Part shown: positions 49,761 through 57,878 of the stretch, one piece after another
Layout: each line of letters opens with the position of its first letter
Numbering within the stretch: position 1 is the stretch's first letter
Assembly (NCBI GenBank): GCA_050743075.1
Contig: JBOGDS010000014.1
Span: forward strand, 1-57,878
Direction: 5' to 3'
DNA: 57,878 nt
From: JBOGDS01 sp050743075
GTDB lineage: Bacteria > Actinomycetota > Actinomycetes > Jiangellales > Jiangellaceae
The notes under the pieces: generated by a model
Databases searched by the model: none
Seen by the model: only the letters and a program-made list of their open reading frames with translations
What the model was told of the DNA's origin: nothing
Translations under genes and position numbers: made by a program

Positions 49761-51877
49761 CGCGCGGTCTCCCGCAGTGGCTCCGGTTCGACGGTGACAC
49801 CGGACCCGGCCGCCGCGGCGACGTCGGCGTTCCCAGCATTGCGGCGCTGACGAACGAGCCGGACGATCGCGGTTCCGGCCAGCAGCGCGACGGCACCGCC
49901 GACGACCAGCCAGCCGATGGTGCCGTAGTCGGTCGCGTTGACGACCATCCGCTGGGGGGCGCCGAGCGGGGCACCGTCGACGCTGGTCAGCTGCACGGTC
50001 ACCGGGACCCTGCCGTTGACCACGGCCTCGGCCGTGACGTCGACCGACAGCTGCTCGCCGGCCTCGACCAGTTGCTCGGGCACGTCGGCGATGGAGAGCC
50101 GGGTCGGGTTGTCCGACGTGAACTCCAGGCGGACGACGACCGGCCGATCGAGGGCGTTGCGGATCGTCAGCGGGAAGACGCCCCGGTTGCTCGACAGCGT
50201 CGGCTGCTCGGGCGCGACCACGGTCACCTGCCGCAACGGCCCGGTCGCGAAGGCCGTGGCGGCTTCGGTGTAGGCGCTCCCTGCGTCCTGGTCCGTGCGC
50301 CACGTCGCCGACGCTGCCCGGATCGCCGCCCGGTCGAGCCGGTCCGTGTCGGGGTCGGACTCGGCCAGCAGGGCCTTGTAGTGCGCCGTCTGCTCACGCA
50401 GGTTGGCGACCGCGGTGACAAGGTCGGGCGACAGGGCCGAGGGAGCGGTCGGCGCCGACGGGTCGGGCGTGACGATGGACGGACCGACGGTGACCGGCAG
50501 GTCGGCCAGCGGCGTCGGGACGATCCACGGGGTCTGGGTCCAGGTCTGGACCAGGGCGGCTGCCACCTCGGCGTCGAGCGGCGACGGGAACGGAGCCGCG
50601 GCCACCATGGCGGGCGCAGGGTCTGCGCCCTCTGCGGCCGCGAGCGCGACCATGGCGGTCTCGGCCAGCCATCCCTGCCGGACGGCTGCGGCTCCGGCCG
50701 CAGGATCGGTGCCGAGCGCCGCCGACACGGCTGCGTCCAGCCCGCTGTCGGAGACGACCGTGTCAAGCTCCTCCTCGCCGGCTCGGGCCGTCACGACGGC
50801 CTCGGGCTCGCGCTGGACGACCGCGCGCCCGGAGAGCACGACGGTGTCCACGGTCGTCCCTGCGAGTGCCGTGAGCGTGGCCTCGTCGGCTGTTCCGCCG
50901 CCGGCGAGCCACGCCACCGCGGGCGCATCACCGTCCACCAACGCACTGGTCAGGTCGGCCGCGTCGTCAGCGGTCTGTGCCGCCAGAGTGGCGTCGGCGG
51001 CCGCGAGCGCCTGCACGTCGGGGCCGGCGTAGGGCAGCAGCAGGGTCTGGTCGCCCTCGGTGGCCGCACCGTAGGCCTCCAGCCAGGCCGCTGCCGCGTC
51101 GGCACCGGCGCCCTCGTCGGTCGAACCGTCAGCGCGTCGCACGGCGTACCCGGCGGCCATCGTGTCGACGGTCGCGAGCAGGTCAGGGTCGACGGCCCAG
51201 GTGACGGGTGCGTCCGCCGCCATGGCGACCAGATCGGAGAGGATGCCGCCGTCGGCCAGATCAGCCGCCAGGTCGTCATCGATCAGGGACCCGTCGGGCA
51301 GCAACGACGGCTGCGCGGCCAGCGGCCACAGCAGGGCGACGGGAACCGTGGGCAACGGCTCGACGGTGTCGAGCCACGGCACGACCGTGCGCTGCGAGTC
51401 GACGGTCAGCCGTTCGTCGTCGGGTGTCGTCGCCCTGATGTCGACGCCGACGGCGTACACACCCGGAGCACCGAAGTTGATCTCGTCGACGGGCACGGTG
51501 AGCTGGAACTGCGCCGTCTCGCCGGGTAGGAACTCACCGTCGAGTTCCTGGAAGAACTCGATGTACCGCTGGCCCCAGCGCAGCGTTTCGTCGGTGGCTA
51601 CCTGCCGGACCTTGGCGCGGTCGTCGAGCGGGATGCCGCTGTAGCGCAGGATCGCCTGCACGTCTCGCAGGGGTCCGTCGCCGGTGTTCTCGACCGTGCC
51701 GCCGAGGGTGAGCGTGCCGCCGGGCTGCGGCAGCGCCGGCTCGACCGTCGTCAACGACGCCCGCACCGTGGGGTCGTCGGCACCGTTCTCCTGGGCGGCC
51801 TCCTGCGCGCGGGCGGCCGGTGCGCCCAGCAGGCCGGTCGCGAGGACGACGGCGGTCAGGGCCCAGCCACGCCTCAC
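49757..51877 (-). CDS. DUF6049 family exported membrane protein
   Basis: 706 residues: signal peptide (1-24, ending PAARA), a beta-sandwich region with VEPALPQPGGTLTLGGTVENTGDGPL, a large Ala/Asp-rich domain, a second immunoglobulin-like module near 560-660, a C-terminal membrane helix (IGWLVVGGAVALLAGTAIVRLV) and a cytoplasmic tail. The family is encoded next to murJ throughout actinobacteria (Rv3909-like), implying a role in envelope assembly; no activity is known. GTG at 51877 overlaps the NUDIX stop, and its stop overlaps murJ. Confidence 0.9.
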   Translation of the reverse strand: MRRGWALTAVVLATGLLGAPAARAQEAAQENGADDPTVRASLTTVEPALPQPGGTLTLGGTVENTGDGPLRDVQAILRYSGIPLDDRAKVRQVATDETLRWGQRYIEFFQELDGEFLPGETAQFQLTVPVDEINFGAPGVYAVGVDIRATTPDDERLTVDSQRTVVPWLDTVEPLPTVPVALLWPLAAQPSLLPDGSLIDDDLAADLADGGILSDLVAMAADAPVTWAVDPDLLATVDTMAAGYAVRRADGSTDEGAGADAAAAWLEAYGAATEGDQTLLLPYAGPDVQALAAADATLAAQTADDAADLTSALVDGDAPAVAWLAGGGTADEATLTALAGTTVDTVVLSGRAVVQREPEAVVTARAGEEELDTVVSDSGLDAAVSAALGTDPAAGAAAVRQGWLAETAMVALAAAEGADPAPAMVAAAPFPSPLDAEVAAALVQTWTQTPWIVPTPLADLPVTVGPSIVTPDPSAPTAPSALSPDLVTAVANLREQTAHYKALLAESDPDTDRLDRAAIRAASATWRTDQDAGSAYTEAATAFATGPLRQVTVVAPEQPTLSSNRGVFPLTIRNALDRPVVVRLEFTSDNPTRLSIADVPEQLVEAGEQLSVDVTAEAVVNGRVPVTVQLTSVDGAPLGAPQRMVVNATDYGTIGWLVVGGAVALLAGTAIVRLVRQRRNAGNADVAAAAGSGVTVEPEPLRETAR

Positions 51878-52413
51878 GATGTGCTCGCGTCCCGCAGCAG
51901 CTCGGGCAGCCGCTCCAGCAGCCGTCGTTCGGACGCGTAGCGCATCCGGTCGACGAGCTCGTCCAGCGGCACCCAGGCCACCTCGCTCACTTCCACGTCC
52001 TCCGTCCCCAGCGAACCGCCGGTCGCCTCCAGGAGGTAATGGTGCACGGTCTTGTGCACGCGGCGGTCGTCGGCGACGAACCAGTACTCGATCGGCCCGA
52101 GCGGCGACACGACCCGCGCCTGCAGCCCAGTCTCCTCCCGGACCTCACGGACAGCGGTCTGCTCGGGCGATTCTCCGGGTTCGACGTGTCCCTTGGGCAG
52201 GACCCACTCGAGCCGGCCGCGCCGGTCGATGCGGCCGATCAGTGCCGCTCGGGTCGCGGCGCCGACCCGGTCGACCACCAGTCCACCCGCCGACGTCTCC
52301 CGGACGGAGCGCAGCCGCCGGCCCCGGTGGCCGCCGACCCCCTGACGTCGGTTGGATCCAGGGCTGCGCCGGTTGCCGGACCCGTCGCTGGACGGGGACG
52401 GCAGACCGGACAT
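51874..52413 (-). CDS. NUDIX hydrolase (MutT-like, Rv3908 type)
   Basis: 179 residues. A basic disordered front (1-37) precedes the NUDIX domain beginning ETSAGGLVVDR. The Nudix box GHVEPGESPEQTAVREVREETG matches GX5EX7REUXEEXGU exactly, so the enzyme should hydrolyse a nucleoside diphosphate derivative. A member sits at this spot (MutT4/Rv3908) next to DUF6049 and murJ in Mycobacterium. It is the first gene of the coupled NUDIX-DUF6049-murJ-pseudokinase-sigM-anti-sigma operon. Confidence 0.92.
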   Translation of the reverse strand: MSGLPSPSSDGSGNRRSPGSNRRQGVGGHRGRRLRSVRETSAGGLVVDRVGAATRAALIGRIDRRGRLEWVLPKGHVEPGESPEQTAVREVREETGLQARVVSPLGPIEYWFVADDRRVHKTVHHYLLEATGGSLGTEDVEVSEVAWVPLDELVDRMRYASERRLLERLPELLRDASTS

Positions 52414-52471
52414 GTCACCCAGAGTATCTGCGCCCGGCCGAGGGTTCGACGGCCGCGCGGGCGTGCCGCCG

Positions 52472-52897
52472 TTATTGCCAGGCGCCGATGATCAATGCGG
52501 CGACAATGATGCCGAGCCCGTAGTAACCGGTGTGGGCCGCGCCCCAGGTGAACTGCTTCGGCTTGTTCGACTCGAACATCGCGATGCCCATCGTAACGGT
52601 CAGGACAAACCCGACAGCGACGACGACGCCGAGGACCAGGCCTTCGCCGGCGGTGTCGGTACCGGTCGCCTCGGCGAGCATCCCGAGCGATCGCGGCCAG
52701 CAAGCAGCCCACCAGGGGGCAAGGTAGATCGCCGGACTCGGTCGCTCGCCTTCGGCAGGCATCTGCATGCCGCCAGCTCTCATCCAGACGTTGCCCATGA
52801 CCGGAGGTGCGTACCAGATCGCGCCGAGCGCGAAGTAGGCGATCGCGGCAACGATGACGGCGAGCCAGTTGAGCTCGCCCAGGACGTCGAAACTCAT
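52472..52897 (-). CDS. DUF1761 family membrane protein
   Basis: 141 residues with about four membrane segments. The opening LNWLAVIVAAIAYFALGAIWYAPPVMG and the closing GAAHTGYYGLGIIVAALIIGAW match DUF1761; function unknown. ATG at 52897 has GGAGG 7 nt ahead, and an in-frame ATG upstream is ignored. The stretch PWWAACWPRSLG (about residues 64-75) is polar where the family has a hydrophobic helix; the adjacent frame reads LVGCLLAAIA there, hinting at two compensating frameshifts (about 52675-52715). Confidence 0.8.
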   Translation of the reverse strand: MSFDVLGELNWLAVIVAAIAYFALGAIWYAPPVMGNVWMRAGGMQMPAEGERPSPAIYLAPWWAACWPRSLGMLAEATGTDTAGEGLVLGVVVAVGFVLTVTMGIAMFESNKPKQFTWGAAHTGYYGLGIIVAALIIGAWQ

Positions 52898-53004
52898 CTC
52901 TACCTCCATGGAGTCGCGCGTCGCCACGCAGGGTAGCTGCGCCCGCGGCGGCCCGGGGGTCGCGACACGATGGGATCTGCGCCCGGGCCGTACGCTGGTT
53001 CGCC

Positions 53005-54483
53005 GTGACCTCGCTGGCGGACGACCGTGGGCCCAGCCGGGCCGCGCTCTCCGACGTGCAGCGGAGTGCGGTTCAGCAGCTCCTGCAGATCGCACCGGTC
53101 GTCGACGAGCTGGGCGCGCGCTTCACGTCGGCCGGGCACGAGATCGCGTTGGTCGGCGGCTCCGTGCGCGACGCTCTGCTGGGCCGGCTGGGCAGGGACC
53201 TGGACCTGACGACATCGGCGCGGCCGGCGCAGACCAAGCGGCTGCTGGCCGGTTGGGCCGACGCAGTCTGGGACGTCGGGCAGGCCTACGGAACCATCGG
53301 CGCCCGCAAGGACGGGTTCCACGTCGAGGTGACGACCTACCGGGCGGAGGCCTACGAGCCGTCGAGCCGCAAGCCGGCCGTCTCCTACGGTGAGTCGATC
53401 TTCGACGACCTGGTGCGGCGCGACTTCACGGTCAACGCGATGGCTGTACGGTTCCCGACCCGCGAGTTCGTCGATCCCCACGACGGGCTGGCCGACCTGG
53501 CGCGGCGGGTGATCCGCACGCCCGCGGCGCCGGAGTCGTCGTTCTCCGACGACCCGCTGCGGATGTTCAGGGCGGCGCGGTTCGCGGCCCAGCTGGGATT
53601 CCGGGTCGCCCCGCCGGTCGTAGCCGCGATGCGGGACATGGCCGAGCGGATCTCGATCGTGTCGGCCGAACGGGTGCGCGACGAGCTGACCAAACTGATG
53701 CTCACAGACCGGCCGCGACCGGGCCTGGCGCTGCTGGTCGACACGGGCCTGGCCGATCTGGTCCTGCCCGAGCTGCCCGCGCTCCAACTCGAGATCGACG
53801 AGCATCACCGGCACAAGGACGTCTACCAGCACTCGTTGACCGTGCTCGAGCAGGCGATCGAGCTCGAACGGCGGCTGCCGTCGGGCGGACCCGACCTGGT
53901 GACGCGGTTGGCCGCGCTCCTGCACGACATCGGCAAGCCGCGGACCCGCCGGTTCGAGCCGGGCGGCGGTGTGAGCTTCCATCACCACGACGTGGTCGGG
54001 GCGAAGTTGACCCGCAAGCGGCTGACCACGCTCAAGTTCCCCAAGGCTGTTGTCGATGACATCGCCACACTCGTCGAGCTGCACCTCCGGTTCCACGGTT
54101 ACGGCGGAGGGGAGTGGACCGACTCGGCGGTGCGCCGCTACGTGCGCGACGCGGGGCCCCTGCTCGAGCGGCTGCACGTGCTGACCCGCGCGGACTGCAC
54201 CACGCGCAACCAGCGCAAGGCTCTTGCGTTGCGGCGGTCATACGACAGCCTGGAGGAGCGGATCGCCCGGCTGTCGGAGGAAGAGGAGCTGGCGGCGATC
54301 CGGCCCGACCTCGACGGGCGGCAGATCATGGCTCTGCTGGGGACCTCGCCCGGCCCGCTCGTCGGGCGTGCCTACCGGTACCTGCTCGAGCTCCGCCTCG
54401 ACCGCGGCCCGCTCGGCCACGACGCGGCCCGCGAGGAGCTGCTGGCGTGGTGGGCCGACCAGCCCGAGCGCCCGGCCGGCTGA
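53005..54483 (+). CDS. cca: CCA tRNA nucleotidyltransferase
   Basis: 492 residues. The class II nucleotidyltransferase core has GGSVRDALLG (51-60), RDLDLTT with the metal Asp pair, and RRDFTVNAMAVRF with the FDDLVRRDFT template motif. A C-terminal HD phosphohydrolase-like domain has LLHDIGKPRTRR. It adds or repairs the CCA end of tRNAs; neither tRNA gene in this window encodes CCA, so it is needed. GTG at 53005 follows TACGCT (52991-52996) by 8 nt, suggesting a leaderless message. Divergent from DUF1761. Confidence 0.96.
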   Translation: MTSLADDRGPSRAALSDVQRSAVQQLLQIAPVVDELGARFTSAGHEIALVGGSVRDALLGRLGRDLDLTTSARPAQTKRLLAGWADAVWDVGQAYGTIGARKDGFHVEVTTYRAEAYEPSSRKPAVSYGESIFDDLVRRDFTVNAMAVRFPTREFVDPHDGLADLARRVIRTPAAPESSFSDDPLRMFRAARFAAQLGFRVAPPVVAAMRDMAERISIVSAERVRDELTKLMLTDRPRPGLALLVDTGLADLVLPELPALQLEIDEHHRHKDVYQHSLTVLEQAIELERRLPSGGPDLVTRLAALLHDIGKPRTRRFEPGGGVSFHHHDVVGAKLTRKRLTTLKFPKAVVDDIATLVELHLRFHGYGGGEWTDSAVRRYVRDAGPLLERLHVLTRADCTTRNQRKALALRRSYDSLEERIARLSEEEELAAIRPDLDGRQIMALLGTSPGPLVGRAYRYLLELRLDRGPLGHDAAREELLAWWADQPERPAG

Positions 54484-54513
54484 CGCGGGTGGAGGGGGTG
54501 AGGTGCGGCATGC

Positions 54514-55842
54514 TCAGTCGACTGCTCGGTCGAGTCGGCGCGGCGGATGTTCGGCTGAGGCCCGCGCGTACCGGCCCGCCGTCGCCCGGCCGTACACCAA
54601 TGCCGTGACGGCGTAGCCCACGGACACGATGCCGAGTACGAGGTAGGACTTGCCCGACGTCGGCAGCGTCACGGCGGCGAACGTGGCAGCGCCGACGAAC
54701 GTCAGGTTGAACAAGACGTCGTAGAACGAGAACACCCGCCCCCGGTAGGCATCCTCGACGTGCTCCTGCACCAGCGTGTCGACGACGATCTTGATGCCCT
54801 GCGAGGCGACACCGAGGAAGAACGCGGCCGCGAGCACGGCCGGCACCGTGAACAGCGCTCCCGGCACGGCCTGTACCACGGCGGCGACGGCGAGCAGGAC
54901 CGTCACCCACGCCTCCTTTCGGATGCGCCGGGTCACGATCGGCGTCGCCAGGGCGGCGGCGAAGAAGCCGATGCCCGACACCGCGAGCACGAGTGCCAGC
55001 GTGGCGAGCCCTGCGTCGACGTCGCTCGGGTCATGGAAGTAGTTGCGGCTGAGCAGGATCATCGCGACCGTCGTGATCCCGTAGAAGAACCGGTGCGAGC
55101 CGATCGCGGCGAGACCCCAGGCCGCCGGTCGCCGTTCCGCGACATACCGGGCACCGTCGACCAGCCCGGTCACCACGTGCCGTACGGCAGCCCGCGCCGT
55201 GGGTCGGGCCGGGTCGTCGTCCGGCCCGAGCAGGTCCCGGTGCAGCCGCAGCGCAAGCAGGCCCGCGATCAGGTACAGCACAGCGGTCGTGACGGCCAGG
55301 ATCACGTCGGACGAGGTCGCCTGGCGCAGCAGGAAGCCGAGCCCGGTGCCGGTCATCGCAGCGACGGTCCCGCTGGTGGGAAACACGGCGTTGGCCATGA
55401 CGAGCTCGCGCCGCGGCACGACGTGCGGAAGTGAGGCGGACAGGCCGGCCAGGATGAACCGGTTCGCCGAGAGCACGGCCAGCGCGGTCGCGAACAGCGG
55501 AATCCCCGCCTCGCCGTCACCGAGCTGGAACGCAACGGCGACGACGAGACAAGCTCGCACGACGTTGGCCACGAGCAGCACCTGACGGCGTCGCCAACGG
55601 TCCAGCAGCACGCCCGCGAACGGTCCGACCAGCGAGTACGGCAGGAGCAGCACCGCGAACGCCTGGGCTGCGGCGGGCGCCGTGGCGTGCCGCTCCGGGG
55701 AGAAGAAGACGTACGACGCCATGGTGACCTGGAACACGCCGTCGCCGAGCTGGCCGCACACCCGGATGGCGAAGAGCCGGCGGAAACCGCGCCCGCGCAG
55801 CACGGTGCGCAGATCGCTGACGAAACCGCCGGCAAGGCCCAC
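54514..55842 (-). CDS. Major facilitator superfamily transporter
   Basis: 442 residues with 12 predicted membrane helices. It fits the MFS_1/MFS_3 plan: FRRLFAIRVCGQLGDGVFQVTM at the start, LLPYSLVGPFAGVLLDRWRRRQVLL containing the signature loop G-x-LLDRWRRR, and EDAYRGRVFSFYDVLFN in the second half. Probably an exporter of unknown substrate. The genes around it (cca upstream, conservon downstream) do not suggest the cargo, though MFS proteins are frequent at this cca locus in actinobacteria. GTG at 55842 is the likely start. Confidence 0.9.
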   Translation of the reverse strand: MGLAGGFVSDLRTVLRGRGFRRLFAIRVCGQLGDGVFQVTMASYVFFSPERHATAPAAAQAFAVLLLPYSLVGPFAGVLLDRWRRRQVLLVANVVRACLVVAVAFQLGDGEAGIPLFATALAVLSANRFILAGLSASLPHVVPRRELVMANAVFPTSGTVAAMTGTGLGFLLRQATSSDVILAVTTAVLYLIAGLLALRLHRDLLGPDDDPARPTARAAVRHVVTGLVDGARYVAERRPAAWGLAAIGSHRFFYGITTVAMILLSRNYFHDPSDVDAGLATLALVLAVSGIGFFAAALATPIVTRRIRKEAWVTVLLAVAAVVQAVPGALFTVPAVLAAAFFLGVASQGIKIVVDTLVQEHVEDAYRGRVFSFYDVLFNLTFVGAATFAAVTLPTSGKSYLVLGIVSVGYAVTALVYGRATAGRYARASAEHPPRRLDRAVD

Positions 55843-55866
55843 CCGGCAAGGGTAGGCGCAGCAGGG

Positions 55867-56463
55867 TCATCCCCTCTGGACGACCGCCATCGCGTGCTCG
55901 ACCAGGCGGACGAGGACGCTCTTCACCGAGTCGCGCTCGCGTGCGTCGGTGACGACGAATGGCACTTCCAACCCGAGCTGCAGGGCGTCACGGACCTCGT
56001 CGACGTCGTGCTGCTGCACGCCGTCGAAGGCGTTCAACGCGACGAGGAACGGGATGCCCCGCTGCTCGACGTAGTCGACGGCCCCGAAGCAGTCGGCCAA
56101 CCGGCGCGAGTCGACCAGGACGACGGCACCGATGGCACCGCGGGTGATGTCGTCCCACATGAACCAGAAACGGTTCTGGCCGGGTGTGCCGAACAGGTAC
56201 AGCACCAGGTCCTCGGCGAGCGTGATCCGGCCGAAGTCCATGGCGACCGTGGTGGTCGTCTTGTCCGGCAGCATCGACAGGTCGTCGACCGGCGTGGACG
56301 CCTCGGTCATCAACGCCTCCGTGCGCAGCGGTTCGATCTCGCTCACCGCTCCGACGAAGGTCGTCTTGCCGACACCGAAGCCACCGGCGACGACGATCTT
56401 GACCGAGAGGGCGTCATGCGCGGCGCGTGCGCCACCAGCGACCTCAGAGTCGACGAAGGCCAT
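55867..56463 (-). CDS. Conservon GTP-binding protein (CvnD-like)
   Basis: 198-residue Ras/MglA-like GTPase. Walker A is GGFGVGKTT, the G3 box is LFGTPGQNRFWFMW, and NAFD occupies the G4 position. It is the fourth gene of a conservon (CvnA-D), which forms a heterotrimeric-G-protein-like membrane complex in Streptomyces. The ATG at 56463 lies 17 nt inside the DUF742 gene, so the two overlap and are coupled. Confidence 0.93.
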   Translation of the reverse strand: MAFVDSEVAGGARAAHDALSVKIVVAGGFGVGKTTFVGAVSEIEPLRTEALMTEASTPVDDLSMLPDKTTTTVAMDFGRITLAEDLVLYLFGTPGQNRFWFMWDDITRGAIGAVVLVDSRRLADCFGAVDYVEQRGIPFLVALNAFDGVQQHDVDEVRDALQLGLEVPFVVTDARERDSVKSVLVRLVEHAMAVVQRG

Positions 56464-56806
56464 CCCTCACCCTTTCGAGCACGCTCAGATCGCGGGCCGG
56501 TTCCACTGCTCCGGAGTAGGCCACATGTGGGTCCGCGACGTGGACGAGGCCTTCAGCCTCGAGGTCTGCAACGAGAACGCGGGCGACGCCGAGCGGTACC
56601 CGGACGATGGCGGCCACCTCGGCCACCGACCGGGGCGCGTGGCAGATCCGGAGGATGCGCTCGCGCTCGGGCTCGGGGTCGATGCCATAGGCCCGACCCG
56701 CCTGGGTGGACGACACCAGCGCCTCGAGGGCGGTTTCCTGCACCGGCCGGGTGCGGCCGCGCGTCGCCAGGTAAGGCCGCACCCGCCCACCGTCCGGCGC
56801 CGCCAT
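56444..56806 (-). CDS. DUF742 protein (CvnC-like)
   Basis: 120 residues with a predicted winged-helix DUF742 fold: VRPYLATRGRT, then YGIDPEPERERILRIC and RSVAEVAAIVRVPLGVARVLVADLEAEGLVHV. It probably links the GTPase to the roadblock protein. ATG at 56806 has GAGGG 7 nt ahead; the adjacent GTG at 56809 is an alternative. It follows the roadblock gene by 19 nt. Confidence 0.93.
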   Translation of the reverse strand: MAAPDGGRVRPYLATRGRTRPVQETALEALVSSTQAGRAYGIDPEPERERILRICHAPRSVAEVAAIVRVPLGVARVLVADLEAEGLVHVADPHVAYSGAVEPARDLSVLERVRDGLRRL

Positions 56807-56825
56807 CACAGTGCCCTCACCGTTG

Positions 56826-57224
56826 TCACCCGACGCGGGCCGCCGGGCTCAGGGCGGCGCCGACCCGCTCGACGAGCAGCGCCATCTCGTAGCCCACCTG
56901 GCCCAGGTCGCAGTCACCGGCCGCGAGCACGGCCAGGTGCGCCCCGTCGCGGATCGCCATGACCAGCAGGAACCCGTCGCTCATCTCGACCAGCGTCTGC
57001 TGTACCTTCCCGGCGCCGAGGATCATCGAGGCGCCGATGGTCAGGCTGGCGAGCCCGGACACGACGGCCGCCAACTGCTCACCACGGTCACGCGGCAGCC
57101 CCTTCGACCCGGCCAGGTGCAGGCCGTCGGCGGACACCACGACGACGTGTGCGGCGCCTGGCGTTCGGTCGACGAACCGGTCGAGCAGCCAACCGAGCTC
57201 GTCGTTCGGCGTGCTGCCGGTCAC
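56826..57224 (-). CDS. Roadblock/LC7 domain protein (CvnB-like)
   Basis: 132 residues. The roadblock fold pattern is LGWLLDRFVDRTPGAAHVVVVSADGLHLAGSKG..RGEQLAAVVSGLASL..GASMILGAG, with VEMSDGFLLVMAI and LGQVGYEMALLVERV in the second half. Such proteins act as GTPase-activating or scaffold partners of CvnD. GTG at 57224 overlaps the stop of the histidine-kinase gene (GTGA). Confidence 0.94.
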   Translation of the reverse strand: MTGSTPNDELGWLLDRFVDRTPGAAHVVVVSADGLHLAGSKGLPRDRGEQLAAVVSGLASLTIGASMILGAGKVQQTLVEMSDGFLLVMAIRDGAHLAVLAAGDCDLGQVGYEMALLVERVGAALSPAARVG

Positions 57225-57878
57225 GGATTGCTCCCTTCGGGGTCATCACGTCGCTTCGGCACCCAGCCGCCGGTTTCCTTCCGGCCCCGGCTGACGCCAC
57301 GCTGGAGGTTGGAAAGCGTCGAGGCCACCTGGGTCGCGTCCTTCTCCTCGGCGGCGGGCTGGTCGGGCGGTGCCTCGCCGGCCAACTCGGCGATCGAGCC
57401 GGGAACCAGCGTGGCTCCACGCCGGCGCATCGGCAGGCCGGACGAGCTCATCGCCGGCTCCTCGAGAGCCGGTTCGGGGGTTCTGCCGGGCGTCCACGGC
57501 GGCTCCGGGCGGGCCGCCGGCGCCGGTGCCGGCTCGGGTTCGCGCGGGGTTTGCCTCGCACTCGCCGCTTCCTCGGCGATCCGCAATGCGGCCGCGGCTC
57601 GGCGCCAGCCCTCGTCGGCAGGGCTCGACCAGTCGAGCGGGCCGCCGCCGCGCTGGAACCAGGCCGAACGCACCGCCTCGTAGATCGGGGAGTCGCCTTC
57701 CGGCAGCTTCGGCTCGGGTGCGCGTAGAGACCTGCGCTCCTCGGTCGGTCGCGACGGGCTGGGACGGGTCGGAAGGGCGGAACCACCGACCAGACCGTTG
57801 ACAGGTTGGACCGGTCGCGCTGCGGGCCGGGGTGCCTGCGCCGGCGTGGCGCCCGGCCTCGACGGCACGGACGGCGGC
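57221..57878 (-). CDS. C-terminal part of conservon sensor histidine kinase (CvnA-like, partial)
   Basis: The frame is open to the window edge. The visible 218 or so residues are the long disordered, Pro/Arg/Glu-rich C-terminal tail typical of CvnA nitrate/sulfonate-sensor-like kinases (RPAARPVQPVNGLVGGSALPTR, SIYEAVRSAWFQRG-like PIYEAVRSAWFQRGGG, DEGWRRAAAAL). Sensor, HAMP and ATPase domains lie beyond the window. The identification rests on gene order and the AVRSAWF..DEGWRAA motif. Confidence 0.8.
   Translation of the reverse strand, partial: PPSVPSRPGATPAQAPRPAARPVQPVNGLVGGSALPTRPSPSRPTEERRSLRAPEPKLPEGDSPIYEAVRSAWFQRGGGPLDWSSPADEGWRRAAAALRIAEEAASARQTPREPEPAPAPAARPEPPWTPGRTPEPALEEPAMSSSGLPMRRRGATLVPGSIAELAGEAPPDQPAAEEKDATQVASTLSNLQRGVSRGRKETGGWVPKRRDDPEGSNP

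Noticed and set aside
46498..49974. 1158-codon frame spanning the pseudokinase and running through murJ and DUF6049 in another frame
   Set aside because: Only the first 511 codons from the GTG at 48033 have protein character; the upstream extension is out-of-frame reading of murJ.
1..57878. rRNA operon, CRISPR array, riboswitch or toxin-antitoxin pair
   Set aside because: None recognised on either strand; only tRNA-Ala and tRNA-Ile are supported as RNA genes.

Overview
High-GC actinobacterial chromosome segment (class Actinomycetes) carrying the replication-origin neighbourhood. The order rpmH-dnaA-dnaN-gnd-recF-DUF721(DciA)-gyrB-gyrA, the pknB/trpG/DUF881/crgA block, parAB with three parS sites and the sigM-murJ cluster together are diagnostic. 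gnd between dnaN and recF recalls Streptomyces, Frankia and Jiangella relatives; the genus cannot be named from sequence alone.

Layout. 1-6.7 kb: end of a probable PknA, PknB with PASTA domains, TrpG/PabA, DUF881 protein, CrgA, rhomboid protease, cyclophilin and a membrane-anchored Lys/Ala-rich protein (cell division, cell wall and protein folding). 6.7-13 kb: variable genes (dodecin, DUF2236 oxygenase, QueA-like enzyme, SDR, MEDS/ATPase sensor, EEP phosphatase, Kelch lipoprotein). 13-17 kb: a graveyard. It holds a DacB tail, an MBL-hydrolase remnant, a 5'-truncated RepSA-type initiator, an intact excisionase and a frameshifted tyrosine integrase abutting tRNA-Ala(TGC), i.e. the decayed remains of an actinobacterial integrative element. 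17-23.4 kb: solo TipAS protein, truncated DUF222/HNH gene, PHP protein, DLW-39 protein, an in-frame fusion of MOSC with an uncharacterised Cys/His domain, a DUF3179 lipoprotein and tRNA-Ile(GAT). These separate the two tRNA genes and DLW-39, which usually lie together behind gyrA.

23.4-37 kb: DUF3566, gyrA, gyrB, then an Uma2 protein and a small secreted protein, then DciA, recF, gnd, dnaN, the probable oriC (34545-34923, DnaA boxes) and dnaA, all leftward from the origin except the small secreted protein at 30317-30613. 36.8-42.4 kb: rightward rpmH-rnpA-yidD-yidC-jag-rsmG-parA-parB with parS sites at 39358, 41474 and 42401. 42.4-52.4 kb: leftward amidase, trxA, trxB, anti-sigma, sigM, pseudokinase, murJ, DUF6049 and NUDIX. 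The six genes from NUDIX to anti-sigma are joined by five successive 4-nt start/stop overlaps, so envelope synthesis and its stress regulation form one translationally coupled unit. 52.4-57.9 kb: DUF1761, tRNA CCA-transferase, MFS transporter and a conservon (GTPase, DUF742, roadblock, partial histidine kinase).

The least explained items are the MOSC-fused Cys/His domain, two clusters of DnaA-box-like sites outside oriC (4195-4226 and 18578-18662), a MerR/SoxR-style promoter ahead of the SDR gene, and a perfect 16-bp palindrome ahead of the MEDS gene. All coordinates and motif matches were read by eye; no similarity search was run.
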